Below, in pieces: positions 1-9,920 of a stretch of DNA of 64,000 nucleotides. Under the pieces are notes generated by a model that saw only the letters and a program-made list of their open reading frames with translations, searched no databases and was not told the origin of the DNA. Source of the DNA: Motacilla alba alba. Taxonomy: Eukaryota > Chordata > Aves > Passeriformes > Motacillidae. Made by a program: the position numbers and the translations under genes. The stretch covers positions 67,457,801-67,521,800 of the forward strand of contig NC_052017.1 of the NCBI RefSeq assembly GCF_015832195.1. The letters run 5' to 3'. Position 1 is the stretch's first letter, and each line of letters starts with the position of its first letter.

Positions 1-43
1 GGTCGCCCTTCTCGGTATTCGGGCAAAAAAGTAATGCGATATA
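1..43 (+). CDS. RPP40: RPP40 exon (partial, cut by window start)
   Basis: Frame 1 reads GRPSRYSGKKVMRY plus one base. This aligns position by position with the human segment just before the IDL-containing exon. It ends at a strong donor, ATA|GTAAGTA. The split codon A+TT gives Ile with the exon at 1660. The exon is far too short for an ORF scan and is recognised only by similarity and by the join. Confidence 0.9.
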
Positions 44-3000
44 GTAAGTATTTCTATCAACGGGCTTATTTAGGAAGCACCTTGTTCAGCTGCTGAAACT
101 TCCCTTTCACTGCAATTAGTTGTTGTCTAGGTTATATTTTTCCAGATGCAAATACAAGTGTAAAACCGTGTCTCTCGTGCTGTTGAGGGTCCACTATGGA
201 CCCCAGCCCACACGATCTTACATGGATGAAAGTAAAAGATGAGAAGCGCTCTTGTCCACGTGGGGACGAGGGTCCTCAAGTTTATTGACTTGACAGGGGA
301 CACCTCAGACTCTGGCGACCCCCCAGGTAGAAAAGACGATGTTCCCTTCTTGAGGGAGACTTTTATACCTGAGGGAATGGGGGCAGGGGGAAGAGGACCG
401 CAGCCAACGGGACACCACTGAGGAGGGGAGGGGCAACCAGGGGACAGACCAGCAGGGGGTACAGGGCAGAGGGGTGGATGAGGGAGAGACCATGTGATGG
501 GAGAAGGGAATAACAAACCATGTGATATAACATAAACTATTTCATGCAATATAAGGACTACTCAGTGCAAATTTCAAATCACCCAGTGCGAAACAACAAC
601 TAAATAAACTATTTAGTGCAATACAATATACAAGGACTGCCTGAAGAGAGAAAGTACTTTTTCTCCAAGTAGTAAAACAGCTTTAAGGATACAAATACAT
701 CACCTTTTAAGTACTCTATAAAATTTTTAATTTCAAGGGTTCTCATTGTGTTGTTTCTACTGGAGTGATGAAGTACTTAAGAATTTTTGCATACTCTGCA
801 TGGTGTCTATACCTTCTGATTTAAGTCAGAAAATTTTAAACGGATTAAGGAGGTGTTTAAAATGTGTGCACTATACAAAATCAGTGAAGAGCCTCACCCA
901 AGGCTGCATGTTTGAGAGGCAGAATTTTTCTATGTTTCACACATCTGAAATGGTAATCTCTATGTACCAAGTAATTGAAAAACGTAATTTTTTAACAGCT
1001 GCAGAGGAGACATCTTGAGTGTGAATTTTATTAATTTGTCTTTTTAGGAAATAAAAAAACCCAAACATGAACACTGTGCCATCTCAAATATATTGGAACT
1101 TGCAGCAGTTGATAGGTATAGTTACATAAAAACTTTAGGAGGGGAAACTTATTATCTCTAGTAAATATTTCGGCAAAATGGGACATCATTTTATCATTCT
1201 GATCATCAAAATATATTATGAAATTTTCATTTGAAAAATAAATATAACTTATGCATGGGACAATTCACCTAGGAAAAAGTCAATCTATTGAAAAGGTGTC
1301 ATTCTGTATACATGACTTTTGTTGTTAGAAATTATAGGGATTTTTTTACTGCTAATAGCTTGCCTGATTACCAAAATATTTTTAAGGCACCGTTCAGGGA
1401 CTTCGGTCAGTGCCATTTCAAGAGGAATCTGTCCCTCTAGTCACGAGGAAGCAGTTCCAGATTATATCAAAATAAGGACTTCAGGAGGTGAATATTTATT
1501 TACATAATAGGGAGCCATATTTGCATAATCAAATACTTTGTAAAGATTCTGTAGATGTAAAGAGGAAGTGTAATGTTCTTTGGTTTCTTTGTGCTTTTCT
1601 AATTTAATAATAAATTTTATTTTAATTGGGTACCAATAGCTATTGTGTATTTTCTGCAGTTATCACTATTGACTTGACTGATGCTGGCTTTTACCCTGAG
1701 AGCAAGAAACATAACAGAGTGCTTTGGGCCTTGAAAGAAAAGAAACCTTTAGAATTTGACTTCCTACTGGCTTGGTATAATACAGGTAAATAAGAACCAA
1801 AAGCAAAGCTAAAATGCAACTGACATGAAGTCCAAAAATTTTTAGTTTACTCTTTTTTTCTAGTGATTGTACAAATGCATTTTCAGTGGAGGGAAAAGTT
1901 AGATTAAAATGTGTATGGGTAGGATTTTTTGTTTGTTTTGTTTATTTGTATGGGGTGGGGAGGGTGTTACTTCCTGTGCACAGAACATCTCAGTTCTGGA
2001 GCACAACAGTGATTCATAGGAGATATATTAGTTGCTTCATTTCCTTTCTCTGTGTTGCCCAGGCTACCTGGCAAAACTTTGCCTGTTTGATGGTGTGCTG
2101 CCTCTTCTTTATAAATTTGCGACATGCGTAACCATTATCAATACTCTTTTTTTGGTTTGTATTTTTTTTATTAATATACATAAGTTATGTATCTAGTTAC
2201 ATGCTTAGGATGGGGTAGTTACAGGACATGTACAGATTCCCTGTTTACACTGTGTGCCATGTACCTGGATACGCAGACTGCTGTTTGATCGCTTTATTCT
2301 CAAGCGCTTGTTTGAGGTTGGAGCCAAGTAAAAGGTTGCTGTAAGAAATTGTACTGTTTCAAATAATCTTCTATTATTTGTTTATCTACTGTTTTCTAAT
2401 TACACTATTTTTTCTTCTGGACTTAAGTATTTTTTCCTCCTCTGAGGGAAATTTTTTAAAGTCCCCAGTTGTTTGTGTTACCATAGAACAGGCTGTATGC
2501 AGGGATATGTAGCATTTGCATAGAATTGATGAAAACAGCAAGTGTCTGTACTGAAAACCATGGCTTTCTTCATCACAGATGTGTAGCTTTTGGTGTTGTT
2601 TTGCTTTGAGTCTCCACACTAGGGAGAAATGATATTAGAAAGGTCTCTGAGAATGCTTTCCCATCTCCTTTTTGTATTATTTATTTTCCTGGCTCTTTAA
2701 GGCCAAGTCTGAGAGGGATTTAACTCATCTGAGAAACAGAAGCTGTTTACAAGCTCCTTTAGGAGTGTCCCATGTTTCACTTTATTCCTTCATGCTTCCC
2801 CTCCCCCTTTCTAAGTACTAATCATATGACAAGGATGCTTCCTTGTTTGTCATACAGAAATTGTTTAAAGGCTTGCAATTCCCGTCCTTGTAATCTTCAG
2901 GAAAGAGTCACAGTGAAGGCTGTTGCTACCATAAATGGTGACATAAATCCAACTGAGGTGGCAGATCTTCACGCTCAGCTTGCTTGGATTTATTGACCCT

Positions 3001-6000
3001 GGACAGAGAGCAAAATGCCTCTAGGGCCACTATTTTTCATATGTTTGCTGCTGCCCGTGCTAACAGCATTCAGGAAGAATAGCATTTTTTTTTCCTCACT
3101 TTCTTACATCCCCAAAACAGGTCAGGTCAATCATTTCCTGAATATGGAGTTAAATCTGAATGCCTTTGTGTGCAAGAATCTTGTGCTCATAACACACAAA
3201 AGACTATTAGTTCCCTAGTACTGACAAAAATAAAACTTTTATAGGTTTTTATTAATAGATATGAGACATTGTGTAGATTCTGCTGGAAGGGAAAAAGTGG
3301 GCTGTGTTTTGTCAAGAGAATCTGTGTCTTCTGTGAACATTCTGCTTTCAGTCTTCCTGCTCATAACTGGTGTTTCTTGCTATGGCCAGCACTGCAGGAT
3401 TTTTGGGTTTTCATACCCAGTTTTCCCACACTGTGGTTTTGGCACCAAGAAGAACAGGAAAAGGGAATATGGAGCATCTCATGTCTTTAATGACAGAGGC
3501 AATACAGTCTTTTTTCTATTGCTGTAGTTTCTATCACAATTGTACGTGTTTATTGGATGAAATTCAGTGGCCTCTGAAGAGCTTTGATGATGTGCCTGGT
3601 TGCTGTTAATATATAAAGCTGCTCTGTAGCCAGAGGAATTGTTCTGTTAGGGTCTGACTGTAGTCTTTGAGATTTCCTGCATTTAGGGTTGTAGCTGAGG
3701 CTCCCACGTGTAGCAGACATGTAAAATGTATGATTTTCTATATTTTTCTAGGAATTCTAGGGCAAAATTATACATTATTTGAACCTGTTAGGCTAACAAA
3801 TGCCAATAGAATGTAAAGAAGATCTTCTCTTCTTATCTTCTTATATGTAAGTTCAGACTTACATATATCTTGATAAAAATACTAAATTAAGAAGAATTCA
3901 GTGAGTGCCTTTGTCAGTGTGCCCTTCAGAACAATATTTTTTTGAAGAATGGCTAAAAAAAAAGAGCTGAACTCTCTTTCTATTCCCCCAAATGATTGTC
4001 CTTGATGACGTAAGTGGCTGATAGACTTCCGGCAGTCCATATTTTCTGATACCAAATTTTAGATATAGTACTCCACAGTGAACTGAGTGTTCTTGAATTT
4101 CTATTCTATTCTTGAATTTCTGCCGTTTACTCATGCCTTTTCTGTGGTATCTTGATGTTGCTCTGCACTTTAGACTTTTCATGAGAGAGGCATTATTTCT
4201 TGGTCTCCTAGACACCCATAGTTACTTCTTGAAAATAGCACACATTATCTGGGATTTGAAATTTAGGAGAATTTATTCCATGTCAATTACCTTCCTGCTT
4301 CAAAAGCAAGTTGGTAATATCTCTGAATTTAAAATATGCCTGCTTAAGTTAGTTTTTTAGTCTATGTACCTGGTGTTTTGGATCTCTTACTAATACTTTC
4401 CCTCAAGTCATCAAGGTACATTTAATTCTTATAGCCATACTGCATTGAAGAGTTATCAGGGAGAGGGGAGCAGGGGTGAATTTATTCTCCTAGTAAAGCG
4501 GCATTTGGTGATGTATTTTGATTTCTTTAGCCTCTCCTCTTTCTTCTCTCTTCAGTCCCTATGCTCCAGATTATTCTGGAATTTCTCTTTATATCATTGA
4601 TAAATCTGTTCTTAAATCTCTAATCACATGTTCACTTTTCCATTATTCAGGGAAAATGCTGTTCTGAGATGATGTTCCTGCTCCATTTTATCTGTTCCTT
4701 TTCAGGAACACTCTGAGTTAATCTTTTTAACAAACTCATTTTATTACTCACACTGTTAATTCTGCTTGATTTTTGTATTGGCAAAGCTACACTTTGTAGT
4801 TAGAGAGCAAATTCACTGAGCTGTATTAAGTTGCTGAATCTTGCACTAACTTTTATTTCCAAGAAGATAAAGAAGCCAAAAATTCTAAGGTTCTGCCATG
4901 GATTAAAAGGACACAAGCAGTTTCACACTGCATTTTTTTGTTTATATACAAATGTTTCATGCATTCACTGCTTCTTTTGTTTAGTAGTTTCATAACAGCT
5001 GTTTGTGGTACTGTGTTGTTAAGGTGCAGAGGGATCAACATTGATGTCATACTTTTCAAAAAACCAAATACAGGCCCTGAAGCCAAAAATAACATTCAGC
5101 ACCTTAAGGGACTTGCAGTGTCCAGTGTTACAAAGTAATGATCTACAAGGAAAACCAGAGGAGTCCTGCAGTACAGAGGAGCTCTTTGAATGGCTGGGTG
5201 CTGTCTTGAATCAAGTTAGCCTGTAAGTACTCGAATTTGTTTGATCTTTAAAAATGTTTTAAGCAAGGAAAACCACAATTTATTTTAAGAAATAGTTGAA
5301 TAAAAATTAAGACACATTGTTTTATAAGTGAGAGTATTTTATGCAGTTAAGTGTTTATGTAAGTCTTGAATGACTTTATCTGTGTTTTTAGGGGCACCCA
5401 TATGTACTGGATTGGGCTGGATAGAGTTAATTTTCTTCACAGTAACTGGTGTGGTAGTGTGCTTTGGATCTGTGACCAAGAGTGTTGGTAACAGGGGATA
5501 TTTTAGCTATTGATGGGTAGGGTTTGCACAGTCTGAAGGCCTCTTTCTGTCTCTCCTATGGCCCTGCCAGTGAGGAGGCTGGGGGTGGGCAGGGGGCTGG
5601 AAGAGAACCCAGCCAGGACAGCAGACACCAGCTGAGCAGAGGGATATCCTACACCATAGGATATGGTGACATGCTCAGCAGCAAAAGCTGGGGCAAGGAT
5701 GGGTGGGAAATGTTCCGAGTTCCAGCGTTTGTCTTCCCAAGTCAGTTAGAAGCCCTGCCTTCCTGGAGATGGCTGCACATCTGCCTGCCCATGGGAGGTA
5801 GTAAATGAATTCCTTTGTGTGCTTTGCTTTTGTGTGGAACTTTTCCTCTGCTCATTAAATTGTCTTTATCTCAACCTATGCATTTTCTCCTATTACCCTT
5901 TCGGTTCCAGGTGGGAGTGAGTGAGTGAGCAGATGTTGTGTGGTGTTTGGGTGCTTGCAGGTGTGTGGGGGTTAACCCACAGCACCATGAGATCTTTTGT

Positions 6001-7228
6001 ATTGATTGCTTGGTCATTAGTTACTTGACATTAATTTAGATGATATACATAGATCCTGCTTGCATGGTACAAGTTCTGATTACTAAGACATCCTACAGAA
6101 TATTTAAAGTGTATTTATTTCAGTTACTTTGTTGTTTTTTCTTCCAGAGACAACAAATCCTCCAGCTTCTTATCAACCTATTGCTGCCCTGAGCCCAACA
6201 CAGTGGTGGAAAAAGCTTTTTTGTGCACAATCACAGGCTTTATAATTCCTGAGAAGATTATTCAGTTATTGGAGCAGCTGTGGTAAGGACTGACAGCAGC
6301 ACATTACTATAGCACTTGTACTCAAACACTTCTAATTTTAAATCACTTTTAAATACTTTTCAGTCGGAAATAAATAGCAAAATATATAAATGTAGACTTT
6401 TGTTTAATTAGGAAATGAGCTGAAAGCTTGACATCAGTATAAAATGTAACAGACAATTTTGAGTGCCTTGAATTTGAAAAAGCCTGCCCTGTATTGTAGT
6501 CATGACTTTGGTTTTTATCTGAATTTCTAAGAAACTGTCTGTATGGTACTCCTACATTTTTAAAATGCAGCGTGGATAGTATCTGGCTTTGATTATTCAT
6601 AATCTATTTCCTCTCTGGTGGTAAAAGTATTTGTGTCAAGCACAGCCTTAGACTACTTTACTTCCTCCAATGTCTTTTTTCTTCCCTGGTAGCAGTTGTT
6701 CTCATTAAATTTTCAATTTTCTGAAAGACAGTGCATGCTGTAGGAAAGTCAGAACTGCTACTTTACAACTTAGAACTTTTTCTAATTGCTACGACTTGCA
6801 GATTTGCCATGTATAAACCTATGATAGGAATAATAGATAATCAATCTTACTTTGTTCCCTAATGTATTCTGAATATTTTCTTTCGAGTTTATTTATTATG
6901 GACTAAACTTTTTAACTGTTAATAATTTTTCACTGAAGTGTGTCTTTGATTGTTTTACTTGATACTGTAGGCTTGAATGTGCTGCCTATTCCATTATAAT
7001 CACTGATTATCTTGTCTTCTTGCTTGCAGTTGCTATTTTGGTGATCCAAAACTGGCATATTGGCTGACCTTAACTGTGCATGGCTTTGCAGACAGCCCTG
7101 TTTCCTGGAGAGAAAGTGAACATGGTTTCCACAAAGGAGGAGAGAACTTGTACAACTTTGTCATTTTTAGAAATCTGGACTACTGGCTTCAGATGGCTGT
7201 AGGAGCTCATGATGATTGTCCTCCATAA
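1..7228 (+). CDS. RPP40: RPP40, ribonuclease P/MRP subunit p40 (3' part, five exons)
   Basis: RPP40 is a protein subunit of nuclear RNase P and RNase MRP, the ribonucleoproteins that trim tRNA 5' leaders and process pre-rRNA in the nucleolus. The window begins inside an exon. Joined exons 1-43, 1660-1785, 5024-5222, 6148-6282 and 7030-7228 total 702 nt, giving 233 residues and a TAA stop. That matches the C-terminal 233 residues of the 363-residue human protein as I recall it. Landmarks are STLRDLQCPVLQS (exon at 5024), STYCCPEP (6148), GFADSPVSW and the terminal DYWLQMAVGAHDDCPP (7030). All four junctions keep frame and have GT-AG introns. The N-terminal ~130 residues and the promoter lie before position 1. 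The gene converges on CDYL. Identification is by remembered protein similarity and is very secure. Confidence 0.97.
121..598 (-). mobile_element. Solo LTR-like element in RPP40 intron, antisense to the gene
   Basis: Read on the minus strand this has LTR architecture: a GC- and pyrimidine-rich U3-like part, a TATAAAAG box (360-367), then AATAAA (281-286) about 75 nt downstream, and a GT-rich U5-like end. It is bounded by TG...CA. The bounds sit inside an 11-bp perfect inverted repeat (116-126 and 593-603). I see no 4-6 bp direct target duplication, and no gag/pol remnants beside it. The U3-side boundary is uncertain: short repeats of a CAGTGCAA-like motif continue to about 620, so the element could reach ~640. 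The minus ORF across 127-549 is LTR sequence, not a gene. Confidence 0.65.
599..1659 (+). other. Rest of RPP40 intron
   Basis: AT-rich intronic sequence between the LTR-like element and the acceptor at 1659. I see no exon, no RNA gene and no further recognisable repeat. The small ORFs at 746 and 1319 have no family resemblance and no splice context. Confidence 0.7.
1660..1785 (+). CDS. RPP40: RPP40 internal exon
   Basis: The exon is 126 nt, preceded by the acceptor TTTTCTGCAG and followed by the donor CAG|GTAAAT. The translation includes ITIDLTDAGF, then LWALKEKKPLEFDFLLAW, which matches the conserved SFKEKKPLKFDFLLAW region of mammalian RPP40. It starts with two bases of a split codon and ends with one (G), which joins to the exon at 5024. 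Confidence 0.95.
1786..5023 (+). other. RPP40 intron (3.2 kb)
   Basis: The flanking exons join in frame across a single human-like Thr-Gly junction, so no coding exon is missing here. The content is AT-rich and unremarkable; all ORFs are short and unrelated to known families. I see no recognisable transposable element. Confidence 0.75.
5024..5222 (+). CDS. RPP40: RPP40 internal exon
   Basis: The exon is 199 nt. The acceptor was set at AAG|GTGCAG because this gives TGAEGSTLMSYF, matching the length of the human TGSEESTMMSYF. Using the CAG six bases further on would delete two residues. It encodes the strongly conserved STLRDLQCPVLQS and ELFEWLGAV motifs. The donor is CT|GTAAGT. An ATG inside the exon (5041) is not a gene start. 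Confidence 0.96.
5223..6147 (+). other. RPP40 intron carrying the solo LTR
   Basis: GT-AG intron of 925 nt; nearly two thirds is the LTR at 5403-5984. The remainder is AT-rich with nothing recognisable. Confidence 0.85.
5403..5984 (+). mobile_element. Solo LTR, ERVL-like avian type, in RPP40 intron
   Basis: The element runs from TGTACTGGATTGGG to GGTTAACCCACAGCA, 582 bp, TG...CA. Its body matches the layout I remember for a common songbird LTR: GGATAGAGTTAATTTTCTTC near the start, a middle with CTGCCTGCCCATGGGA, then ATTAAA (5855-5860) followed by TGTCTTTATCTCAACC. It is flanked by an imperfect 5-bp duplication, CCATA (5398-5402) and CCATG (5985-5989). No internal retroviral genes are present, so it is a solo LTR left by recombination. 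The region where a TATA box is expected (near 5680) is degraded. It is sense to RPP40, so its poly(A) signal could in principle act on the pre-mRNA. Confidence 0.85.
6148..6282 (+). CDS. RPP40: RPP40 internal exon
   Basis: The exon is 135 nt. The acceptor is TTTTCTTCCAG and the donor is TG|GTAAGG. It encodes FLSTYCCPEPNTVVEKA and LCTITGFIIPEKI, matching the cysteine-containing block of mammalian RPP40. The phases (one base to complete a Leu codon, two bases left over) fit both neighbours. Confidence 0.96.
6283..7029 (+). other. RPP40 last intron
   Basis: GT-AG intron of 747 nt (donor GTAAGG, acceptor CTTGCAG). Plain AT-rich sequence; nothing else seen. Confidence 0.85.
7030..7228 (+). CDS. 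RPP40: RPP40 terminal coding exon
   Basis: The exon is 199 nt including the TAA at 7226-7228. The acceptor is TCTTGCTTGCAG. It encodes the C-terminus: GFADSPVSWRESEHGFHKGG, then LYNFVIFRNLDYWLQMAVG and the CPP end, which is nearly identical to the human C-terminus. There is no frame disruption. Confidence 0.97.
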
Positions 7229-7305
7229 AGTTTCATCCACAGAAGAAGTTCTCTAATAATCCCTTGTTACTGACAGAAAACTAATAAAATATTTTTTGTA
7301 CAAGT
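7229..7305 (+). terminator. RPP40 3' UTR with poly(A) signal
   Basis: A canonical AATAAA lies at 7283-7288, 55 nt after the stop, followed by a T-rich stretch suitable as a downstream element. This gives a very short 3' UTR ending near 7300-7310. A second weaker candidate (ATTAAA, 7584-7589) could give a longer form. The cleavage site itself is not visible. Confidence 0.65.
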
Positions 7306-7866
7306 AGTTATGTAACAGATTAAGTACTAAGAGTCTGATCATGTTTTTGTTATTTGTAGCCAATGGAAGGAATGGATTTTTGTTTCTCCACTGTTACGCA
7401 ATGCCTTCTGAAAAACTTCACAAAACTTCACAGCTTTTAGGAAAAGTTAAGTTTCTGAGAGTTTTTCTCAGGAATTGTCTTTTCCAGGAGCAAATTTGGA
7501 ATTTGAAAATTAGCTTTACAGAGTGCTAGCTAAAATATTTGTCAGGAAAGCTCATTTTGGGATTAAGTGTTTTATTTCTTTACATTAAAGATCTGCAAAA
7601 CCTTCATATCCCTGTTAAAGGTATTTCAGCCTACATGCTAGCAAAAAAAAAAAAACAAGGGGGATGGATTTGTTCTCCTTGATTTGATAGGGGTAGGAGA
7701 ATAAAGAAGAGGAGAAGGTGTGTGGCACTGGGAGGAGCACCCATTGAACGTGGAAAAAGTGAAAGCTTACTGACCCGCCCCCCTGATTTTGCAGATCACA
7801 GTTGATTATCAGAAGTATGTTTCTGACAGTGATGCAAAAGTCTGCTGCTTCCTTTCTTAATTTACC

Positions 7867-7893
7867 TACACACACACACATACACACACACAA
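7867..7893. repeat. (CA)n microsatellite
   Basis: A run of CA dinucleotides interrupted once by TA, about 27 nt long. Confidence 0.9.
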
Positions 7894-9122
7894 AATCTCA
7901 ACTTTCAAAGGGAAGGCGTGGTTCTTGCTTACAGGCCAACTCATGGAGCTGAGTCCCACTGCGATGTTATTGCAGACCCATTTCTGGGAAGGAAGCTGTG
8001 GATGTGCCCTCACACAATGCACTTGATGTGAAACAGGTTTCATTAACAGTAAGCAGTAATGCTGAGAGCAGAGGCAGCTATAAAGAATCCATGCTACTCC
8101 TGTTGAAATCCATGGAAAGGTGGATGGTGGTTTGGGGAAGGTGGGATTTGGGGTTTGTTTTGAGGATTTGAGGAGTGGGTACGTATCATTAAAGTACCAT
8201 TGCAGTGCTAAAATTGAAGTTGTTCACTTGATGGAGTGAGAGATTGGTACTGGAATCTGGAGAAAAGCTGTAGTGGAAATGTCAGGGTGAGTGGCACAGA
8301 AAAGCAGAAAGACTGTGGGAAGCAGCTGAGCTCTGCTTTTATGTATTTATTGTTTCTCTTCAGTGAGGAGAATCATGCTGGATGATTTACCAGGTGGTAT
8401 TTGTCTAGCACGCCCCTCCATTACCCCAACCTTCTTTTGCTCAAGCTCTGCTACATGTTCTGCAAACACAACTCCAATGAATCAGCAAACAGTTTTCTAA
8501 AGCATGATGTTGTTTGGTTTCTAGTAGGCTGCCAGGAGCAGAAGTTACATCTACAGACAGACTCACACAATCACAAACTGAATAGACAATGGTACAAGAG
8601 TCTGGGAAAATTCTTGCCTTGGCACATGACTAGGGAATACTTAACATGGTTGTGTTTCATTACTGTGCATCAGTGTGAAGGGCTTGAGTTGCTGACTGAA
8701 GTCTACTTTTGAAAGTGTCTGTGGAGGCATTATGGACTTTTTGTTACCAGTTTCTTTTACGTATCTTCCTATTTCCTCTTGACCAGAAGGTCAAGAGTTT
8801 TTACTTGAGCCTTCCTGGAAGCTACACCTGTAACAAAAATTCTAATACAAAGTTTAAAATCCTAAATTTTTGTGAAAAATTGGAGTTTGTAGCTACAGAG
8901 CTACTAACTATAGGCCCTGTGAATGTGATCGTCTTTCTACTACATTCTAGTAAAACCTTTTCCTCAACAGTGTACACAGGCATAAAACCAAGTGTAATAT
9001 ATTCTGCTTGAGGGGGAAAAAAACCACCCAGAAGTAAGAATCTTCTGTGGGTGGGTTTGCTTCCCATAGTGGTTCCAGAAGCAGCTGTGGGACTTGACTC
9101 TGAAGTGGCAGCCAGTAGGACC

Positions 9123-9172
9123 AGGTGAAGTGAGTTTTCTAATGAAAATCAGGTGAAGTGATTTTTCTAATG
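9123..9172 (+). repeat. Short tandem duplication, period 28
   Basis: AGGTGAAGTGAGTTTTCTAA at 9123 recurs at 9151 as AGGTGAAGTGATTTTTCTAA, with one mismatch in the shared 20 bases. Two copies only. Confidence 0.8.
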
Positions 9173-9832
9173 GTTGCATGAGCAGGTTGGGCTCCTTGGT
9201 GGACAAGGAGCTGCAGAAGTGCTGGTGAGTGCACAGTGATTGCCTCAGTGAGATCACTCTGTAAAGCAAGCTGAGAAAAAGGATTTCAGCTCCCAGTTCT
9301 CCTCAGCATGTGAGTATTGAGGTTAATTTTTCTTTTCTTTTTTCTTTTTTTGTGGATGTCTAGGGAAATCTCAGCAGATTGGTCAGTAGTTACCTTCCCC
9401 TCCTGCTGTGTACATAGGCCAGGGACTGCAAGCATTTCTCAAAGCTCAATGTTGTGATGGCTCTGCTGCATCCTACAGTCCGTAGTTGTCTGCTGATGGT
9501 GGCTTCAAATGGCTTTTCCAGATAGGAAAGGGATTAAAATATTGTCTGTGAATTCCGTAACTTGAGATGCTGGGTTGGTCTCTAGCTTTCTCCTGTTTTC
9601 TTTAAACAGGTATAAAGTAAGATTGAGAAACCTCGTGCTGTTAATAGGCACTGCAGTTGGTCTAATCTGAGGCTCCATGAGGTGATACTGTGCTAACCAG
9701 ATCCATGCTTCCTAGCAAGGTCCAATGTTGCACTCACCTCTAAGGGGAGAGGCTTTCCTGTGCTTGCTGGATTTTGTAGTTGCAGGGAAGAAAAACTGGG
9801 GTGGAATTTACTCCTATCTTACCTCCTGGGGG

Positions 9833-9920
9833 AAAAAAAAAAAACAAAAAACAACAAAAAACAACAACAACAAAAAAAAAAACCCAAAAAAAAAAAAAAA
9901 AAAAAAAAAGAAAGAAAAAA
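9833..9920 (+). repeat. A-rich low-complexity tract
   Basis: About 88 nt almost wholly A with scattered C and G, including CAA repeats and a long pure-A run. The apparent Lys-rich and Phe-rich ORFs across it are artefacts. No retroposed gene body is visible upstream, so this is a simple repeat and not a recognisable processed-pseudogene tail. Confidence 0.9.

Noticed and set aside
127..549. 140-residue proline-rich ORF on the minus strand
   Set aside because: It lies wholly inside the LTR-like element, across its TATA and poly(A) motifs. Its composition reflects the pyrimidine-rich U3, not a protein.
2772..2996. ORF that looked like a possible extra RPP40 exon
   Set aside because: The exons at 1660 and 5024 join exactly to the human-like protein with nothing missing between them.
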